Source: Nitrososphaerota archaeon (GTDB lineage: Archaea; Thermoproteota; Nitrososphaeria; Nitrososphaerales; CADDZS01). From it: DNA of 7,248 nucleotides. Where the stretch lies: the NCBI GenBank assembly GCA_027886795.1, contig JAPCJU010000058.1:1-7248 (forward strand). The letters are read 5' to 3'. A program made the position numbers and the translations under genes. Below are positions 6,777 to 7,248 of the stretch, in pieces (position 1 is the stretch's first letter; each line of letters begins with the position of its first letter). The notes beneath the pieces are model-generated. The model ran no database searches. It was given only the letters and a program-made list of their open reading frames with translations, and had not been told where the DNA came from.

Positions 6777-6978
6777 CTTATGTGTTACATGAAGATTCCA
6801 CCGCCAATTCCCAGGCGTTTTCAGCAGGCAAACCTATCGTAGCGAATCGAAGTTGTCGGACGAGTATTATTTTTGTCTAAATTATCTAACATGTCAAGAG
6901 TTTTTCTTCATAAAATATTGATTATCTAACCAGCAGAGCCTTATTTCCCCGCGCGTTAAAGTGTTCATAGGACGTCGA
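6777..6978 (+). promoter_or_regulatory. Spacer after hyuB with T-rich candidate terminator and promoter of the next gene
   Basis: This A/T-rich 202-bp spacer contains T-rich tracts TATTATTTTTGTC (6865-6877) and GTTTTTCTTC (6900-6909) that could end hyuAB transcription in archaeal fashion, without a strong hairpin. TATA-like AAAATATT (6912-6919) matches the element at 2874-2881 upstream of hyuA and would give the next gene a leader of roughly 40 nt. Two exact copies of ATTATCTAAC bracket it. A 20-codon frame at 6780-6842 has no support as a gene. Confidence 0.4.
6881..6930 (+). repeat. Direct repeat ATTATCTAAC, two copies 40 bp apart
   Basis: Identical 10-base copies occupy 6881-6890 and 6921-6930, with starts 40 bp apart, close to four helical turns. 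The second copy begins immediately after the TATA-like AAAATATT (6912-6919) plus one base. TCTAA also occurs at 6876-6880, just before the first copy. Binding sites for one regulator of the downstream gene are possible; chance similarity in A/T-rich DNA is the alternative. Confidence 0.35.
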
Positions 6979-7248
6979 ATGAAGGCAATAGCACAATCGA
7001 AAGCTCAAACAATTTCGTCGATTGCCGAGGGATCTGTCAAAAATCCACTCTCCATTTCAGTTTCAATCTGCGGCAGTTATCATCGCCATCTCAGAAAAAT
7101 GCACCAAGTGATCAAGGAGTGCAAGAAGCTCGGAATCGAGGTTCATATTCCCCGGTATCCGGTCAGGAAATCCTCGACGAACGGCTTTGTGTATCTGAAG
7201 GGCGAAAGCGGGACACCCAAACAGCTTCAAGAAAATAACTTCGATGCA
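6979..7248 (+). CDS. Nucleoside 2-deoxyribosyltransferase-like protein, N-terminal part (cut by window edge)
   Basis: The first 90 codons are open and run off the right edge. After a non-conserved leader of about 24 residues, the protein reads SISVSICGSYHRHL (25-38), an amphipathic helix, LGIEVHIPRYPV (51-62), GFVYLKGESGTP (69-80) and QLQENNFDA. The order beta strand, ICGS loop, helix, GIEV-x-IPR, F-V-x-L-K-G resembles the N-terminus of nucleoside 2-deoxyribosyltransferase-like (Rossmann-like) proteins, often annotated only as hypothetical. The catalytic aspartate/glutamate region would lie beyond the window. Start: ATG 6979 has AGGA (6969-6972) six bases upstream; an in-frame GTG at 6961 is an alternative. 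The family assignment is from pattern recognition of a short segment and could be wrong. A link to hyuAB function is not implied; a separate promoter seems likely. Confidence 0.55.
   Translation, partial: MKAIAQSKAQTISSIAEGSVKNPLSISVSICGSYHRHLRKMHQVIKECKKLGIEVHIPRYPVRKSSTNGFVYLKGESGTPKQLQENNFDA

Noticed and set aside
6780..6842. Small frame of 20 codons after hyuB (starts MCYMKIPPP)
   Set aside because: It is too short to judge, lacks a ribosome site, starts four bases after the hyuB stop, and shows no recognisable motif.
1..7248. CRISPR array, tRNA/rRNA gene, insertion sequence or toxin-antitoxin/defence system
   Set aside because: No regularly spaced repeats, cloverleaf-like sequence, transposase motif, terminal inverted repeats or defence-family domain was seen; almost all DNA is accounted for by five metabolic genes.

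Overview
The window looks like a metabolic segment of a prokaryotic chromosome, probably archaeal. Three points suggest this, none decisive. A TATA-like A/T-rich stretch sits about 28-33 nt upstream of three start codons, and those genes lack a clear ribosome binding site. Two of the five genes start with TTG. Arginine is written mostly with AGA/AGG, and A/T-rich spacers separate coding DNA of roughly 50% GC. Nothing in the window fixes a lineage.

Layout. Positions 1-147 are A/T-rich and hold no gene I can support. A minus-strand gene (148-1458) encodes a fold-type III (alanine-racemase-fold) PLP enzyme closely resembling E. coli YhfX. A 194-bp divergent promoter region follows, with a perfect GGACA/TGTCC inverted repeat in it. 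On the plus strand comes a mandelate racemase/enolase-superfamily enzyme (1653-2759) with an apparently complete set of metal and acid/base residues. A 205-bp spacer with two further inverted repeats separates it from hyuA (2965-5028) and hyuB (5025-6776), whose coding regions overlap by four bases (TTGA). These encode the two subunits of an ATP-dependent hydantoinase/oxoprolinase/acetone-carboxylase-family enzyme. After a 202-bp spacer, a gene open at the right edge (6979-7248) begins a protein resembling nucleoside 2-deoxyribosyltransferase-like proteins.

How it may work together (inference). HyuA uses ATP to activate a carbonyl, typically of a lactam, hydantoin or ketone, and HyuB carries the metal-dependent second half. 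The enolase-superfamily enzyme abstracts a proton alpha to a carboxylate (racemisation or dehydration), and the YhfX-like enzyme probably racemises or otherwise transforms an amino acid. The group therefore looks like a catabolic or salvage module for a chiral cyclic amide or amino-acid-like compound. No acetone-carboxylase third subunit, classical hydantoin racemase, N-carbamoylase or transporter is present in the window. The substrate cannot be named from sequence. I see no CRISPR array, tRNA, rRNA, insertion sequence or defence system.
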